The translations under genes and the position numbers were made by a program. The notes beneath the pieces are model-generated. The model saw only the letters and a list, made by a program, of their open reading frames with translations. It was not told the origin of the DNA and searched no databases. A stretch of 64,000 bases of DNA, taken from HRBIN12 sp035762085 (GTDB lineage Bacteria > Actinomycetota > UBA4738 > HRBIN12). Positions within the stretch are counted from its first letter, which is position 1. The number at the start of each line of letters is the position of its first letter. The stretch is taken from assembly GCA_035762085.1 (NCBI GenBank), contig DASTPT010000032.1, positions 1-64,000 on the forward strand, read 5' to 3'. This document shows, in pieces, positions 61,243 through 64,000 of the stretch.

Positions 61243-62177
61243 GCACCGAGACGTGGATTTTGCTCTCGACGGGCGCGTTCAGCGTGGCGTTCTTCGGGTA
61301 CCTGTTCGGGATGCTCGCCGCGTTCCACTTCCTCGCGTTCCGGCGCCCGACCGTCTGGGCCGTGTCGATCGCGGCCACGGTGCTGGGGCTCGCCGCGCAT
61401 CTGCTGTCGATCGTGGGCCGGGGCGTCGCGGCCGACCGGATCCCGCTCGGCAACATGTACGAGTACTCCCTCCTGCTCTCGTTCCTGGTCGTGCTCGCGT
61501 ACCTCGTGTTCGTCGAGGGCCTCGGGCGCGTCCGGACGGTGGGCGGGTTCGTCCTGGGGTTCGCCGTCATCACGATGGCGGTGGCCGTGCTGTTCCTCTA
61601 CGTCGGCCCGGCGCCGCTGATCCCCGCGCTGAACTCGTACTGGCGGCAGGTCCACGTGAGCTCGATGATCGTGAGCTCGTCGCTGCTCGCGCTCGGGGGC
61701 GTTCTCACGATCCTGTACCTCGTGAAGGAGCGTCGGGAGCGCCGGCGCGGGGAGCCGGCGCCGATCATGGGCGGCGCCGTGAGCCTGGACGACGCCCCGC
61801 CGCACTTCGAGGCCGGCGCCGACGAGCCGCCGCCGGCGGCGCCCGGCGCACGGCGCGGGCTGCTGCCGCGCTCGTCGACGCTGGACCGGCTGGCCTACCG
61901 TACGATCGCCTTCGGGTTCCCGATCTGGACGTTCGGCATCATCACCGGCGCGATCTGGGCCGAGAGCGCATGGGGACGCTACTGGGGATGGGACCCGAAG
62001 GAGACATGGTCGTTCATCACGTGGACGGTCTTCGCCGGGTACCTGCACGCGCGCGCGACGTCGGGATGGAAGGGTCGGCGAGCGGCGATCGTGGCGCTCG
62101 TCGGGTTCGTGTCGCTGCTCGTCACGTACTACGCCGTGAACCTGTGGATCGTCGGACTGCACTCGTACGCGACGTGA
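61239..62177 (+). CDS. ccsB: Cytochrome c heme lyase-type protein CcsB/CcsA
   Basis: 312 residues. Multi-span heme export/attachment protein of system II. The tryptophan-rich WWD-type motif is present: GRYWGWDPKETWSFITW. Flanking histidines occur in FHFLAFRRPTV, HLLSIVGR, VHVSSMIVSSS and LHARATSGW. Spans include FSVAFFGYLFGMLAAFHFLA and FVLGFAVITMAVAVLFLYVG, with a charged cytoplasmic loop (about 165-215). Together with ResB it attaches heme to the CxxCH of the bc-complex cytochrome and the CoxB cytochrome. GTG start in GTGA. Confidence 0.93.
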   Translation: MSTETWILLSTGAFSVAFFGYLFGMLAAFHFLAFRRPTVWAVSIAATVLGLAAHLLSIVGRGVAADRIPLGNMYEYSLLLSFLVVLAYLVFVEGLGRVRTVGGFVLGFAVITMAVAVLFLYVGPAPLIPALNSYWRQVHVSSMIVSSSLLALGGVLTILYLVKERRERRRGEPAPIMGGAVSLDDAPPHFEAGADEPPPAAPGARRGLLPRSSTLDRLAYRTIAFGFPIWTFGIITGAIWAESAWGRYWGWDPKETWSFITWTVFAGYLHARATSGWKGRRAAIVALVGFVSLLVTYYAVNLWIVGLHSYAT

Positions 62178-62247
62178 CGCCGCTTGCATCCATCCGCGGA
62201 GACCGTGCTATCGTCCCACAGCTTCCGTGCCCGACGGAGGCGAGCCC

Positions 62248-63381
62248 GTGAGGAGTAGGAAGAACGTGCGTACCCGGATGCGGTGGGTCTGGGCCGTGGT
62301 CGGCCTGGCCGTGATCGCCGCTGCCTGCGCACCGAACGCCCAACAGGACTCGCTGAACCCGCAGGGTCCGTACGCGGACAAGGTGTACGACCTGTTCGTG
62401 CCCGTCTTCTGGATCGCGACGGCGGTCTTCGTCGTGGTCGAAGGGCTCCTGATCTTCTTCGTGATCCGCTACCGACGGCGCAAGAACCGCCCGGCGCAGA
62501 TGCCGCCGCAGATCCACGGCAACAACCGGCTCGAGATCGCGTGGACGATCCTGCCTGCGCTGATCCTCGCCGGGGTCGCGGTCCCGACCGTCACGACGAT
62601 CTTCGACCTGGCGCGCGAGCCCGAGGGCAACGCCCTCGAGGTGAACGTGATGGGCCACCAGTGGTGGTGGGAGTTCGACTACCCGGCCGAGGACATCAAC
62701 ACCGCGAACGAGCTCCACATCCCCACCGGACGCCCGGTGCTGCTCACGCTGTGCGCGGTCGGCCTCGGTTACGAGGACAAGCCGACGCCATCGGACTGCC
62801 AGCCGGGTCCGCCGGACGGCGACCAGCCCGCCGCGATCGGCGACGGCGTGATCCACTCGTTCTGGGTGCCCGAGCTCGCGGGGACCCAGGACGTGCTTCC
62901 CGGGCAGGCGAACACGCTGCTGATCCAGGCGGATCGGCCGGGACGGTACTCGGGGCAGTGCAAGGAGTTCTGTGGCCTGTCCCACGCGTACATGAAGTTC
63001 GCGGTCGTGGCGCACGCGCCCGACGACTACGAGGCGTGGGTGCGGAACGAGCAGGCCGACGCCGTCACCCCCGATCCGGGCTCGCTCGCCGCCACCGGCA
63101 TGGACGTGTTCCTCAACGGGCAGTGCATCGCCTGCCACGCCGTCCAGGGGCTCGAGGACGCGAACGGGAACCCGGTCGTGGCCAACGGCGGGCCGAACCT
63201 GACGCACTTCGCCGACCGCGAGTGCTTCGCCGGGTGCTGGCTGCCGACCGACGACGCGGAGGAGCTCGCTCGGTGGCTGGACGACCCGGCGGCGGTGAAG
63301 GAGGGATCGTGGATGCCCGACTACGGCCTCACGCCGGAGGAGATCGACGCCCTGGTCGCCTACCTGCACAGCCTGACGTGA
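62248..63381 (+). CDS. coxB: Cytochrome c oxidase subunit II with fused cytochrome c (caa3 type)
   Basis: 377 residues. Lipoprotein-type signal: VVGLAVIAAACAPN with Cys at about 27. Two spans (FWIATAVFVVVEGLLIFFVI and IAWTILPALILAGVAVPTVT), then the CuA domain with HQWWWEFDY, IHSFWVPELAGTQDVLPGQA and GQCKEFCGLSHAYMKF (C-x3-C-x3-H..M). The C-terminal cytochrome c has NGQCIACHAVQ (CxxCH), with a likely distal Met in GSWMPDYGLTPEE. This is a caa3-type subunit II. The GTG at 62248 has GGAGG 7 nt upstream and is preferred over the GTG at 62227. TATCGT at 62209-62214 is a likely -10. Confidence 0.95.
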   Translation: MRSRKNVRTRMRWVWAVVGLAVIAAACAPNAQQDSLNPQGPYADKVYDLFVPVFWIATAVFVVVEGLLIFFVIRYRRRKNRPAQMPPQIHGNNRLEIAWTILPALILAGVAVPTVTTIFDLAREPEGNALEVNVMGHQWWWEFDYPAEDINTANELHIPTGRPVLLTLCAVGLGYEDKPTPSDCQPGPPDGDQPAAIGDGVIHSFWVPELAGTQDVLPGQANTLLIQADRPGRYSGQCKEFCGLSHAYMKFAVVAHAPDDYEAWVRNEQADAVTPDPGSLAATGMDVFLNGQCIACHAVQGLEDANGNPVVANGGPNLTHFADRECFAGCWLPTDDAEELARWLDDPAAVKEGSWMPDYGLTPEEIDALVAYLHSLT

Positions 63382-63400
63382 CGGAGGACGGAGGACACCC

Positions 63401-64000
63401 ATGGCGAGCGTGAGCGTCCCGAGCGACGGATCGACCCGGGGTCTGTTCCGACGCCCCGCCGCGACCACGGGGTTCTGGAGCTGGCTGACGACCGTCGACC
63501 ACAAGAAGATCGGCATCCTCTACGGCGTCACCGCCTTCGCCTTCTTCATCATCGGCGGGTCCGAGGCGCTGCTGATCCGGCTGCAGCTCGCGCAGCCGAA
63601 CCAAGAGCTCCTGTCGCCGTCCGTCTACAACGAGGTGTTCACGATGCACGGCGTCACGATGGTCTTCCTCGTCGTGATGCCGCTCTCGGCCGCGTTCATC
63701 AACTACCTGATCCCGCTCATGATCGGTGCCCGGGACGTCGCCTTCCCGCGGCTGAACGCGTTCAGCTACTGGGCCTTCCTGTTCGGCGGCATCTTCGTCT
63801 ACTCCAGCTGGTTCCTCGGCGGCGCCCCGAACGGCGGCTGGTTCGGGTACGCGCCGAACGCCGTGCTTGACCCCACGCGCGGCATGACGTTCTACGCGAT
63901 CGGCCTGCTGATGACCGGCGTCGCCTCCACGGTCTCGGCGGTGAACCTGGCCGTGACGATCCTGAACATGCGCGCGCCGGGCATGACGTTGTTCCGGATG
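63401..64000 (+). CDS. coxA: Cytochrome c oxidase subunit I, N-terminal part (cut by window edge)
   Basis: 200 residues visible. N-terminal WSWLTTVDHKKIGILYGVTA, the span FAFFIIGGSEALLIRLQLAQ, then a low-spin heme-ligand His in EVFTMHGVTMVFLVVMPLSA and MIGARDVAFPRLNAFSYWAF, all typical of heme-copper oxidase subunit I. GGAGG lies 7 nt before the ATG. The catalytic CuB/heme a3 histidines are beyond the window. Follows coxB by 19 bp. Confidence 0.96.
   Translation, partial: MASVSVPSDGSTRGLFRRPAATTGFWSWLTTVDHKKIGILYGVTAFAFFIIGGSEALLIRLQLAQPNQELLSPSVYNEVFTMHGVTMVFLVVMPLSAAFINYLIPLMIGARDVAFPRLNAFSYWAFLFGGIFVYSSWFLGGAPNGGWFGYAPNAVLDPTRGMTFYAIGLLMTGVASTVSAVNLAVTILNMRAPGMTLFRM

Noticed and set aside
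62227..62247. Earlier GTG start of coxB
   Set aside because: The GTG at 62248 has a well-placed GGAGG; the earlier one has none and puts charged residues before the signal peptide.
1..64000. CRISPR array, insertion sequence, prophage or defence island
   Set aside because: No spaced repeats, transposase, integrase or phage genes found; gene content is core metabolism throughout.

Overview
The window is a high-GC, almost fully coding stretch of a chromosome from an actinomycete-like bacterium (Actinomycetota). The evidence is combined: a mycothiol glycosyltransferase (MshA), a glnA-glnE-glnA cluster in the order known from mycobacteria, a GlnR-type regulator, an RsiG-like c-di-GMP protein, a bS22-type ribosomal peptide, SigK/RskA-like ECF sigma and anti-sigma genes, and many start codons lying 6-8 nt behind a TAnnnT box, as expected for leaderless mRNAs. 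The cytochrome b is split (b6-type N-half plus subunit IV-like C-half), which fits a lineage outside the classical Streptomyces/Mycobacterium group. I cannot place it at class or genus level. I see no IS element, prophage or CRISPR array.

Layout. 1-2505: pyruvate dehydrogenase E1 beta/alpha and a conserved actinobacterial protein. 2538-3323: tRNA-Phe, tRNA-Glu and tRNA-Lys with a DUF192 gene between them. 3397-11519: a SIMPL protein, NAD+ synthetase, a hemerythrin-like protein, a 1304-residue adenylate cyclase/ATPase/TPR protein built like mammalian soluble adenylyl cyclase, and a secreted protein of unknown family. 11685-20469: a nitrogen-assimilation region with two glutamine synthetases, the adenylyltransferase GlnE, a GlnR-like regulator, and GlnR-type half-sites placed identically upstream of both glnA promoters; MscL, an AlkA-like glycosylase and a RidA protein are interspersed. 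20522-28886: MoaD-like protein, lipid kinase, assimilatory sulfate reduction (CysH, Sat), an M23 peptidase, RsiG-like and HD-GYP proteins (c-di-GMP), asparaginase and MshA.

29012-29323 holds an unassigned structured RNA with its own consensus-like promoter and an intrinsic terminator. 29417-45043 is largely amino-acid and CoA metabolism: TetR regulator, proline dehydrogenase, ProC, P5C dehydrogenase, two class III aminotransferases, a two-subunit CoA-transferase, an S51 peptidase, an AcuC-like deacetylase, pyruvate kinase and two SDRs. 45261-47847: a CLP1-type polynucleotide kinase, bS22, a lipoprotein hydrolase and an SAM-cleaving enzyme. 48104-52849: a secreted S55-like protein, a TIM-barrel protein, a membrane protein, and the ECF sigma/anti-sigma pair.

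52888-64000 is respiration: the redox sensor Rex; an eight-gene quinol:cytochrome c reductase operon (membrane protein, 2x[4Fe-4S] ferredoxin, cytochrome b N-half, C-half, Rieske, cytochrome c, and two further membrane proteins); then cytochrome c maturation (CcdA, ResB, CcsB) and cytochrome c oxidase subunits II and I. A near-perfect Rex operator sits between the divergent reductase operon and ccdA. Many apparent long ORFs on the opposite strand are GC-driven shadows and were left out.
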